DNA of 64,000 bases from NCBI GenBank assembly GCA_008933995.1, contig WARS01000016.1:8697848-8761847 (forward strand), in the 5' to 3' direction. This document shows positions 12,448 to 23,656 of this stretch, piece after piece. This DNA comes from Datnioides undecimradiatus (lineage: Eukaryota > Chordata > Actinopteri > Lobotiformes > Datnioididae). A program made the position numbers and the translations under genes. Below the pieces are notes generated by a model. That model was not told the origin of the DNA. It made no database searches and saw only the letters and a program-made list of their open reading frames with translations. Position 1 is the stretch's first letter. Each line of letters opens with the position of its first letter.

Positions 12448-13051
12448 GTAAGAGAGAAAGAGCAGGGGATGAGAGTCAAAGTGGGAGGAAGGAGGGGTTC
12501 GGCACGCACGCAGGAGTGTTACTAGATCAGTTTGAGACGGAATTAACTGTCATTTCGCAAGAAAGTTGACTGAAGGACACGTTGGTGTTTGCTCCAACAG
12601 CTCGGAGAGATGGATAAGGAGGATAAAAAAAAAATGGTGGAGAAAAGGAACAAGCTTTGGGATGAATGAATCCGTTAAACACATCATCAAACGCTGCAGG
12701 CACAGCAGGGGGCCTCGGGATACACCCGTCTGAGAGTTGGGTGGTGTGGGTGTGTGTATGTGTGTGTATAGTTTTGTATTGGCCTAATAAACCATCCATC
12801 TGCAGGGAGTGGAGAACAGTGGATGCGGGGATAGCGGGGGGGTTACAGCACTCTTTATGCTCCATATTTACACTCCTTTCAAATGCACAGACCGACAGAT
12901 ACACAGTCCTGCCCAGTGGTTCTTTGATGCTTGTCGATACCGCTGCGTGATGATGTCATACGGCAGAGAGCAAGGGAGGGAGGCATGATCAAAGGCAAGA
13001 GGGAGGGATGAAGACGCAGGAGAGGATATCCAAGACAACAACGGGACAAAG

Positions 13052-15417
13052 ATGGCGACTGCTTCTGCTATGGGACGTCCACTGGCGTCCAGACCTCCGA
13101 ATCACCAGGAGGAACCTTGGACGTGCAGCAAGTGCATTCCCTCTCCTTATTCTAACAGGATGACCACCAGCATGACATACTGGAACCACCAAGCCAACCT
13201 CAGCCACCAGTACCGCCGGGCTAGCACGGTAAGCTCTCCGTCTACCTTAGCCTCTCCTCCGCTGCCGTTAAACCATCAAGCCCTCAACGCCCCGATGTCT
13301 GGTTACCATCACTCCATCCCAAGTATTTATCATGAGTTGCCATTCTTTCTAATAACACATTTTCTACCCATTTTCTTTCTTTTTCTCAGCCCTTTCATCA
13401 TGGTCTTTTGGCCGTTAATATAGGCCTCTCTTTGCCATCAAAGGCAGCACATCAATTGCCTTGACTCCCAAGTGTATGTGTGAGGGTGAAAGAGAGAAAG
13501 GGAGAGAGGAGAAAAAAGAAGAACACCATGTATCAAAGATCAAGGCACGCTTTCATGCCTGATTTTGGCCCTGGTTGGGTTTTGCTTTCCATCATCTTTC
13601 CATCCTCCTTTTTCTCCCCGTTCCAGGGCTGCAGACGCACTCCGAACCCATCGATGTTTTTCCCCAACCCTCAGTGGTCCGAATTCCACATTCGCTGAAA
13701 AATGAAATCAGACGCTTTTGTGGGAGAAATGGAAGCAAAGACATTTTTTTCTGGTTTTCTTTGAGAATATTCTGTAGCTCACAGGCTACTGGGCCAGAGC
13801 TCTGCCCAATGATGACAATACGTGAAACAATATTTGAATAAGCAGCAGGAGGGCAGCCAGCTAATCCACTGTGGCTAATCCAGTATTGGTGCAGGCCATA
13901 TTGGTAGCTGGAGTATTCAACTCCATCACAATACACATCAGCAGGACGCCATGGCAGATATACTGACACTCTTACTACAGGCATGGCTGGGAAAGGCCAG
14001 CAGATGGATGGATTGGTGGGTGAACGGATGGACGGATGGATGATATTGAGATATATTGCATGGATTCTTGGAAAATCTTGATATTGATGCAGTTGTTTCT
14101 TTATTTCAAATATTGTGCCGTAACTTGATAAACATATTTTGAAAAAATGAAAAACCTGAGGGAATTGTTGGATTAAGGTTAAAAATAGAGGCGATGGACA
14201 TAGGCTTCAACTCTAATTACCCTTCATAGCTCGCTGACAGTGTCTAAATTTATAATAACGAACAGATCTTAAATATTGATTTCTGTCAGACTTACTAAAA
14301 GGGCTAACTGTACAAGATTCTCCTTATCCTTTGTTTTGCAGCGTTCACTGCAGCCAAACAAAATACTTGTCTCCAATTAATTTCCTTAAAGAGCAGAGGT
14401 CTGTTTCTCTTTTGAGGGGTATATAATGAAGATTTCACTCTCTGTGAGCATCTAAATGGGTCTTTGTGCTGGGAGGCCCCCAAGAGATAAGCCTGTTTCT
14501 GACAGGCCTCCGTACAGACGCCCAAATCTGCAGTGGCAGCTGGAACAAAGGGACCCCTGAGCTGGACCAGCGCACTGACAAAAAGCTCCATCTCAGTAGT
14601 CTAAGGGGGCTGCCTCAATTTAGGAATTAATAATCCACTTTTACCTTCACTGGAAATGGTTGTTTACATCACATACTTGACAACGCTTAAAGAGTAGTTC
14701 CTGGGGCTCTTTGTCTTTTTATTACAACTGAAAGATAGTTCAAAGTTGACTAGCAAGGATCATCAGTTCATGGATATAGATCATTCATGTATCGCTGACA
14801 TTGTAATTAACATTACCCTAACCCTAGACCACTGTGCAAGACACGGAAGGTGGAACGAAATTAAAAAGGTGTCATATAGATAAAATCCTCTAACGCGGTG
14901 TGTGTGTGTGTGTGTGTGCTTATAGAAACCAATATTTGTGCTGTGAAATGAAACATTCTCTGGAAATTCAGGTGGCTTACTGGGACGCTTGAGTAAGATG
15001 GAGCCGTCATTAATGTCACTAACACCAGTGATTTCTGTTGCTATGATTTGTCAAAAAGGTGCCGTGACTTCAGCCATTTCAACCAGAATTAACATACAAA
15101 GACTTAATATTACTGTTTAAATCCAGCTGAACCCATACTGAATATATATTTTTTGATGTGACTGCTGTTCATTCGATTTAATTTTTTTTTTAACTTATGA
15201 GGAACTTCAATATACTTTAGTCATTCATTAACTAAAATAAAAGTATGAGTCAGTTGTTCTCGCGTTTAGGTTTCTAGGCAACCATTGCTACTATTAAAAC
15301 ACCCTCTCTTAAAAACCACAACATGCCGTTTTTACACTACAGGTTTTGTCCAAATTAACTGAGGTATAATACTTTCATGAGTCAGCATTGAAACGTGCTG
15401 GTAGGTGGAGCTTGAAG

Positions 15418-15510
<93 letters not shown>

Positions 15511-16602
15511 CATACAGTATCTGGCCAGGTGTATGTATTAGTGCCCCCCTATGTGATGACCTTTCCTTAGCTAAGAGCTCAGACCTCTGCAACATTCACA
15601 CACTCTCTCTCTCACACACACACACACCAATATGCACACACAGACATGGTTGAGATTCATTATAGATTCATAAGTACCAACATGCCCCCAACCCCTCCTC
15701 ACCAAGACATCATAAAGGTCAAGTTCATCTTCCTCAGTATTCTCTCTTTGTTTCCCTCTCCTCTCTCCTCATTGTCTCTGGGGGCACTGCAGCAACCATA
15801 ACAACACCAGCCTGTTGCAGCAGGAACCTGTGTATGCCTGTGTGTGTGCGTGCACGCGCGCGTGTGTGTGTGTGTGCGTGTGCTTGTTGACTGTTGAGGA
15901 TATAAGCCAAAGTGATATGAATACATTTCCATAATGAAGCGTGTTTAGCCTGGCTGTAAGGTCTGCCAATCAGACACACTGCGAAACATTTCATCACAGC
16001 CCTGTCTGTCTTCATTACTGCCCACTGAACAGGCTTCGCTAGATCTCATACTGGACATTGTCACACTGGTTGTCTGTTTAACAACATGTAAACAGTCTCA
16101 GAGATTGGGGCTAAAATAGACTGAATGTAATTTGGTGTTATATTGCTTATAGGGGTTGGTCGCACTGACTAAATCAAGGGATCCACAGCATCTTTATGGA
16201 AAACATCAGTGTGTGACAATGGCAGCAACGGTTTTCAGAAAATGTCTACACAAAAGAAAATTCTGGTTCAGAAAAGAATTTGTCCCAACCCCAAAGAGGC
16301 AAATTCTTCTAGAAATATATATTGCTTGAGCCAAAATTAGCCTTTCACACCTTGAGAACGCACAATTTAAGATATATTATGAAGTGACAGGCCAAATTAT
16401 TATATTTATATTGTTCACCTCTAAGTGTACATGTGTGGACACTGAATTTAATTTCCAGTGTTACTGAAATACTGTCTTTTCTGTTTCCCAGGTTCAAATT
16501 ACAATGGAAGAACAGTCCATGCAGGGGTGGACAGAAATGAGGACAGGTTTCTGGACCTCACCTGAGCCACCTGACCCTGCCTCCCCCACATGGGGCAGCT
16601 AG
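13052..16602 (+). CDS. Candidate small two-exon gene of unknown function (95 codons)
   Basis: Exon 1 (13052-13228) begins at an ATG in the context ACAAAGATGGCGACT, which fits a strong Kozak site and also the AAGATGGCG YY1-type motif common at vertebrate start codons. It runs 59 codons to a good donor, ACG|GTAAGC. The first plausible acceptor found in phase is TCTTTTCTGTTTCCCAG at 16474-16491. It opens exon 2 (16492-16602), which adds 36 codons and stops at TAG (16600-16602). An ATTAAA signal follows at 16688. The predicted 95-aa product is polar, with one CxxC (WTCSKC) and a Pro-rich end (SPEPPDPASPTWG). It has no signal peptide, membrane segment or domain that I recognise. If the exon 1 frame is instead read past the donor, it stays open to 13423, which weakens the case for splicing. 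Support comes only from start context, splice signals, phase and the polyadenylation signal; it may be a lncRNA or chance. Confidence 0.3.
14899..14918. repeat. GT microsatellite
   Basis: Short (GT)10-type run, inside what would be the intron of the candidate gene at 13052-16602. Confidence 0.85.
15416..15510. repeat. Long GATA microsatellite
   Basis: About 23 uninterrupted GATA units (95 bases) with no visible interruption. Purity at this length suggests high mutability. It lies in the intergenic or candidate-intron region between THUMPD1 and AXIN1. Confidence 0.97.
15838..15884. repeat. GT/GC-rich alternating purine-pyrimidine run
   Basis: TGTGTGTGTGCGTGCACGCG followed by CGCGTGTGTGTGTGTGTGCG. 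The run alternates purine and pyrimidine, including CGCGCG, so it is a Z-DNA-prone microsatellite. Confidence 0.85.
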
Positions 16603-16899
16603 CCTGAACAGCTTGCAGGAGGCATGGTAAACTGCTTTGTTAACCGCTGCACATCATGGTTTGTTATAAAGGTCTTTTAAATTCCAAATTAAATGAGAAT
16701 TTTCATATTCATCATTTGCATGTAGCATTTTTAGTCAATAGATACAGATATTAATCAACTGTGAGTGTACAAACCTCACAGTGATGTCAGTGATCTGTTT
16801 CTTGAGTGTGTTGTCTGTATTGGTTTCTTGATTAACCAGTCCACAGTCATTGTGTATCAGTTTGGATTTTCCTTTTAACTCACTGCTAGTATTGATTTT

Positions 16900-17160
16900 T
16901 GTAGTAGAAATATGTTTTTGAGGGTTTTTTGTTTTAGTTTATTAATAGTTTTCTTTAACTGCCTTTTGATTGTTATTAAACAAAGTCTGAAGGTCATTTT
17001 TGACCTTGGAAACAACAAATCCTACCAAGGTCTCTTCCGTGGATGTCCAGAACCACTGAATGAAGTCTATGGCAAGATTTTCAAAAGCCATGACAACAGG
17101 GCAAACTATATCTGCTGATGAAGATCATATGACATGATCAATAGATCTGGGCCAGCCACT
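16900..17160. repeat. Possible interspersed repeat
   Basis: The segment includes GGTCATTTTTGACCTTGG and GTGGATGTCCAGAACCACTG, with a short palindrome (AAGGTCATTTTTGACCTT). The wording feels like a dispersed fish repeat, but I cannot name a family and see no second copy in the window. Confidence 0.25.
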
Positions 17161-17469
17161 TTATGGACCCTTTTAAATATGTTTTTTTCATTTTTTTTTA
17201 AACCTCTACACTTCCTACAGCATAGATTAGCTTTTATTGTAAACCTACGATTAAATAAAAACACCCACATATTTGAAATTGTTTAAAATTCTATTTTATT
17301 TGTAAGATATAAAGCATCACTTGTAAGCATTTTGATTAACACACATGTTGAATAGTTTGTGATGAGTTTTCATTCAGGCATATGTGGTTTTCTGACACCC
17401 CACACCTATTGGTAAAACATACATTACTCATTTGGTAATGTAATAAGTGGATATGTGAGACTGTTACCT

Positions 17470-17554
17470 GCGGTCTGATATCTCTCACTCTCTTTTTCAC
17501 TCTCTCTCTCTTTCTCTCTGTGTCTCTCTCTCTCTCCCTCTCTCTCACACTCAG
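17470..17554. repeat. CT-rich pyrimidine tract
   Basis: (CT)n-type tract of about 85 bases, ending CACACTCAG directly before the exon-like segment at 17555-17702. It could be a long polypyrimidine tract for that exon or a TC-rich promoter element. Confidence 0.85.
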
Positions 17555-17702
17555 CGGTGGCAGCTCAGTGCTCCTGACTGACAGCCTGGCGGAGGCGAGT
17601 GACAAACATGATGCTCAGGTGTCGGCGGTGGCGTGCTCTCTCTGTCCTGTCAGTCACTCTGCCACTGGAGGTGGGCTCCGTTAACTGAACACCTGTACAG
17701 AG
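17555..17702 (+). other. Candidate non-coding (5' UTR) exon upstream of AXIN1
   Basis: 148 bases lie between a very long pyrimidine tract ending in CACTCAG and a near-consensus donor, CAGAG|GTAAGAAA. The segment is GC-richer than its surroundings. It has no frame open across its length; one frame gives 41 codons before a TAA. The most economical reading is an alternative AXIN1 5' UTR exon, spliced to the exon starting at 19926, or a first exon driven from the CT-rich tract. An exon of another transcript is equally possible. Confidence 0.3.
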
Positions 17703-18148
17703 GTAAGAAAAGCCTTCCGGTGTTTGCTCATCGTTTCTCTCTGACATGTAGGTTTGTCTCAGATTTGTCCCGCAGTCAGACCGACTGATTGCCTGGAGCA
17801 AAGTGAGCTGTGGTACCTGATAATGTTGTCTGTGGTGCTGGTCCTGTGTCCTGTGTCCTGTGACTCTTTTTTTCAGTTTCAGTGCATTCTATCCATTCAT
17901 CTTTATGGGAATTTGTGGTGCAAACAGCATATCACAGTCATAGTTGAGGGACAAGAATTAAATTTGGGTCCATTTAAAGGCTAGCGTCTGTATTGCAATT
18001 CATTTTATGCTGTGAAATTGTGTAATGACCTATTGATGTCGACAGAGGCGCTGTTGTGCGTAATTTCGATACTGTGACATAGAACCGTGATAGATAGAAC
18101 AGGTATGGTCTTTAAACCGATGATAACATTTACTATATTAAATGCAAT

Positions 18149-18300
18149 ACCCGTGGTGGTAAGTAACTAAGTATATTTATTTAATTACTTCACCTAAGTA
18201 CTAATCCGAAGTACTGGTACTTTACTTGAATATCTATTTTGACGGTACTTGACGTAACATTATATGTTACTTCTGCTCCACTAAAGTCATTTTAGATTCA
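18149..18300. repeat. Fish interspersed repeat ('AAGTACTGGTACTTTACTTG' type)
   Basis: The wording 'ggtaagtaactaagtatatttatttaattac...ggtactttacttgaatatctattttgacggtac...acttctgctccacta' matches a teleost repeat I know by sight. Related fragments lie at 2460-2700, 38110-38330 and 44130-44270. The copy sits about 450 bases before the AXIN1 promoter region. Confidence 0.55.
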
Positions 18301-18699
18301 AGATACTTGGCGGATTAAGAAAAGTATCAGGTGTTGATGAATGCATAAAAAACATAAATAATTTGCAGGGTTTATGCTGCAATTTAGTGCTGTACGCTGT
18401 CAATATCATATCGACAAACTCAGTCAGCTGCAGTGCTGCAAAGTAGTATTTATTCAGCTTCTGGGCAGAGTAAAGTACAAATCTCAAGAACTTTATATGA
18501 GCTATTTCATTTAATGCAATTTCTTGCCCACTAAATTTAGAAGTAAATCTTGTTTTTTACTCTCTCTACATTTATTGACAGCTATAGGTACTGGTTAACT
18601 TTGCATAATTCGATTTCTAAGTTCTAAAAAAAAGCTTTAGTTCAACAACCATGTTTTGTTTAAAAGTAAATTAAACTATAAAAGAAAAGACAACAGCCA

Positions 18700-19600
18700 A
18701 CTACATTACCTGATCACGCGCATTGGCGCTTCTATTCACTATAGTTCTACAATGTACTACACACCGCACGGCGTCGGCGTGCACGCACGTATTCTCTCGT
18801 TCTGTATTATTGCTCAGAAACCAGCCACCATGGGGAGTTGAGAGGGTAGTCGACGGGTTATTTTCGTTAATATTTAATATCAGAAAGCTATCCATATGCT
18901 GCGTTTTGGAGCACACAGTTCGCGCCAGTATCCCCAATGCAGCGGATTACGGGGATCGGGCTTTCAGAGACGGTAGGACAGACACTTTTGTGGAAAACAC
19001 GGGACGTTAACGTACCTTGCTATGCTAGCCAGCTAACAAGCTAACCAAAACTAGCTAACACACCAAGCTAGCTGGCGCTGCAGCCAGCAGAGTGGAAAAC
19101 GTGCCCTCGCTTTCTTGTTTTGTTTGATCTTTGATCGGCTGATTTCTTGGCGTAAATCAGTGAGAAAGTTGATGTTACTTCTATGCGAGTTTGCTCGGCA
19201 TGAATAAACGTCCAAAGTGCGCTTGTGTTGAAGTGTTTTTGCATGCAGGCCCGTCTTGTGTGGTTGTAGAGTTTGTTTCTGTACCCATCCCCCACCGTCT
19301 TTGCAGGCCAAGATGAATGAGATTCTCACTTCAAAGCACTGGCATTGGTGGTGGCATTGCTACAAGGCTAGCTAGCTGTCTTAGCTCGTTAACACAAGTT
19401 AGTTATTTAGAAAATGGGGTCTGGCTACGCGAAGTGTGAGCTTTGTTTTGACAACTGTTGGCGCTAGCCGTTAAGCTAACTAGTAAACTGACGAAAAAAC
19501 TTATTGGGGAACTTCGGCGTGTTATTTTACGCACACATCTTTTTATTGTTTTTGCTCAGACTGGAGTCTTAGTCGCTAGCTGATTTCGACAGACGGTATG
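18700..19600 (+). promoter_or_regulatory. AXIN1 promoter and first-exon region
   Basis: This interval has locally raised CpG and many GCTAGC/GCTAAC words (dense at 19020-19075 and again at 19362-19380 and 19465-19480), a feature shared with the THUMPD1 and GTF3C1 start regions. A non-coding first exon could end at the GAGACG|GTAGGAC donor at 18972. It would join the coding exon that begins at 19926 after TTTCCATCATAG. No TATA box is apparent. The exact start site is unknown. Confidence 0.4.
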
Positions 19601-19995
19601 AGTAACACTTAATGCTAACATTTAAATGTGTTACAGTTTACATGTTAAGTCAGCACTCTATAAATATTTGTTGCACTTGTGAAACGATTCTCCGCATTGT
19701 TAACCCTACTTGTAAATACTCTTCCCTACTCAGTCTTATGTAAAATGTCTGCATCATACCACTTTGCAACTTAATGGTGCTGTAAACCTCATAAAACTGC
19801 GGTGGTTTGACACAGTCAAGTGAGAAATGAGTCAGCCACCTTTATCATCTTAGTAATAACGTAATAATCTCCCTTGCATCACCTCTCACATCTACAACTA
19901 ATCGCTCTTCTTGTTTCCATCATAGGGTGAATTGTTTGCCAGCAAAACCATTGCTAGAGGGCAAGATCTGACCTCTGCCTTGTGCAATCAGAGAC

Positions 19996-22900
19996 ATGAG
20001 TGTTGTCAGAGAATTACATGGGATTGGGTACAGGGGCGGCGGTGGGGTTGTGGCCTCTCTGAGCGGCCCTACCCACTTTACTGAGGATGCTCCGCGACCC
20101 CCTGTTCCTGGTGAGGAGGGATCTGACCTGGACCCCCCAGTCCAGTCAGCCAGCATCCGTCCAAACACCCTATCCCAGACCCTTGGCTATCTCCCGTCAT
20201 CCTCATCTAAAATGGGGGAGCCATCAAGCTACACACCCTCCTCATCGTCTGCGACCCCGCGTCGCCCCGATCTGGACTTGGGGTATGAACCCGAGGGCTC
20301 TGCTTCACCAACTCCACCCTACCTGAAGTGGGCAGAGTCGCTTCACTCTCTCCTCGATGACCAGGAAGGCATCCAGCTGTTCCGAAACTTCCTGTGTCAG
20401 GAAGGCTGTGCAGACCTTCTGGACTTCTGGTTTGCATGCTCTGGGTTCAGGAAGACCAACCAGGAGAAGAGGGCAAAGCTGGCCAAGGCCATCTATAGGA
20501 AGTACATTGTAGATGGAAGCGGGATTGTCTCCAGGCAGATCAAAGCAGCCACCAAGAGCTTCATCAGAGATTGTGTTGGAAGGCCGCATCCAGACCCTGC
20601 CATGTTCGAACAGGTAATTAAAATGCTGATTACTGTTTGTAAAGGTTCTTGATAAGAGCAAATGATTTTGGATTGCACAGGACAGCGGACGAGGTTTCTC
20701 ACAGGCTGTATTTTGTCCATGTCAGTCATGCTAAGGGACGGCAAATGTAGGATGTCAAGGTATCAGCCAGTGCAAAACAGCATTGCTGTGCAAGCAGGCA
20801 GGATGCTACATCTGAAACTTGGGAAGATGATGTAAGACGTCCACAAGGTACCACAAATGACACTGATGGCGGTGCTGTTCACAGACAGAGACAGATGTGC
20901 GGGGAACTTAATCTTCTTCTCACAACATTGTCACCTTGCCCCAGCACACAGCTGGGGGCTGAGGGGCAGCTGTTTTGTCCTGTATTTATGAAACTATCAT
21001 ATTTTGGCTTTATGTGGATGTTTACCTGCATTTGTGAGGAACTGGACAGTACACTGGACACTTTACAATAACCGCGACAACATACAAATACACCGTGGCT
21101 CATTAACACACATTTCTCAGTGATGTAGTCTCCCATGATTGACACGGCGTTGAGTGAGAAATTGAGTGCAGGTAGTGAAGAAGCTGATATTACAAGGACA
21201 GCTCAAGGTCAGCTCGTTAGTATATTTATTCATTTATTTATTTTTATTATTATTTTGTGGTTCGGAGTGAATATAGTGAAAGTCCGTTCACCTAACAGCT
21301 TGACCTGGCCGTGATGGCCGCTGCTTGCATGCAGCTGTTGGTGAGGAACAGTAATTTACTAGTTTCATTTTCATAGTTAATACGAATATTTTTAAATTCT
21401 TAAGTTAAATTTAACCGAAGCACACCTGGTCTTTCTGGTCTGCTTCAGTTAAAATGCTTTCATAGTACCTGAGTTCCTCAAAAGGTTTCCAGGGTATTTG
21501 AACCTGTTCTTGCGACCATAAAGGGCCGTTGGAGCAAAATTTAAATAGTCCTTTTAAGTGTGCTGAAAAAGGAGGCCGCTCTAGTTCCAGACATGTCACT
21601 GTCAAAGCACAGATTTATATTTTCCTGCTGTTTATGCACTAGTATGTAAAACCACAACAGACGACCAAGTTAAGTTTCACTTCAAGTTTCAGCCGCGCAC
21701 CTTTTTCCCTCCGTTCAGTCTTTCTGTCATTCGCAGCTCTTTTTGTGGCTCTGCTGAATGTGTGCTCTGACCACATACATGAGACTGCCACCAGAGAGAC
21801 TAGAGTCTCAAACTGTAATTCCTTCCACATCACCGCTAAACAGCACAATTACACACAATGAGATTACATAATTACTGTACTGAATCAAATGAAGTTAGCT
21901 TCAGTTTTCTCTCTTTTGCTTTCTTTTCCACTTCTGTGTTTTAGGAGCCCCTGGGTGTCAGTTAATTGTCCTTTTTAAACAATGTCTCTCAAAGGCTTTC
22001 TGAGGTGTTTTCAGAGGGTCGCCAGCAAAAAGGGGGGAATCATTTATTTTCACTCTGTCAAGATTCTCAGTCTTTCATGTTATAGAGCGCTGCAAGTGCC
22101 ATATGCAGGCAGCTCAAGTAACCCAGTTGCCTTTGTATATCGCTTAAGCAGAAATTGTGTGAAATGATGGTCATATCTTTAGGCACCGTTTACTCTTTGT
22201 TGCAGCTCACTGTGTTTGTTTGTTTGATCCAGGCCCAGACAGAGATCCAGGGCATGATGGAGGAGAACACGTACCCTCTGTTTCTTAAGTCGGATCTGTA
22301 TCTGGAGTACACGCGGACAGGAGGAGAGAGCCCCAAGCCTAACCCCAGTGATCAGAGCCCTTCATCGGGACCAGCCAAGCCTGTGCCCGGGTACTTACCC
22401 ACACTCGCTGAGGACGAAGAGTGGAGGTGAGATGATGTCCTGTGCCTGGAATAATTACAGTTTCTGAGAATGAACAAAGCTCAAAGACATTTTCATAACT
22501 TGTGAAATAATAAATGTTTCTGATGTTCAACTGAGATATATTTTAATCTAATTTTAGGTGTGGGGGAGGAGGAGGAGTGAGGGAGGTTGAGGAAGAGAAA
22601 GATGAGGAGGAGTGTGGAGACACACCAGCTGGTAGGCTGACTCATAGCCTGCTAATGCAGACGGCACCGCAGAGAGCCTCGGCCAACAGGAGGAGGCAGG
22701 ACAGCAGGGAGTACAGGTGTGTGTGTGTGTGTGTGTGTGTGTCTGTGTCATGGTAGTTGGATTCATACAGAAAATACTGACATTTTGGAGTTAATATTAT
22801 TTCCTGCCATGATGTCAGGTATTAACATAGTCTCTGTTGACTTTATTTGATCATTTCCATTTAGCCAACACAGATGTACTAATAATAATATGTTTCCAGT

Positions 22901-23614
22901 TTCATTATTATTACCCCAATCCCTGGTGTCCAGTTTGTCAGTGTCAAATCAGATTTCTCTATTATTTCTGATTTCTGCCTCTCTTTAAAAATGTGTCAAT
23001 ATGAAACAAATGTTCCCTGAATGTGGGGAAAAAAATAATTATATAATTTTAATTCATTTAGTTAAAACAAGCAAGAAACCCTGCCTGTTGAGTAAAACCA
23101 ACCACACACGAGAAGACTTGATCACAGAAATATACTGTTTGTTTAATGTTCATGGAAAAATCGGTAAAAATTCATAGATTACCCATAAATGTGCATGAAA
23201 GTACACACGTATCAACGTTTCAGTGTGAGCTCACTTCATTACAATCCCTCCTCTCACCCGCAGGCCGTGGCGGGAGCCGGTAAACCCGTACTACGCTAAC
23301 ATGGGCTACGCTCGCGCTCCAGCGACCAGTGCCAACGACAGTGAGCAGCAGAGCATGTCGAGTGATGCAGACACACTGTCACTGACCGACAGCAGTGTGT
23401 AAGTTCAGACAGATGAACCCAGAATTACTGAATGTGTCACAGTGATTAAATAAAACCACTGGTTATCAGAGTAGGACCTGTATTTAATTGTCTGTGTGTT
23501 GTCTGTGTGCAGAGATGGTATTCCTCCATACAGATATCGGAAGCAGCATCGTAAAGAGATGCATGAAAGTGCCAAAGCCAATGGACGTGTGCCCCTACCT
23601 CATATACCTGTGAG

Positions 23615-23656
<42 letters not shown>

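Noticed and set aside
12527-12904. 125-codon open frame on the - strand containing a His/Thr repeat
   Set aside because: The length comes partly from a CA-type repeat; no family signature, and the composition looks random.
14814-14828. CCCTAACCCTA, telomere-like
   Set aside because: Only about two units; too short to be an interstitial telomere.
15356-15560. 87-codon - strand frame with Ile-Tyr-Leu-Ser repeats
   Set aside because: It is the translation of the GATA microsatellite.
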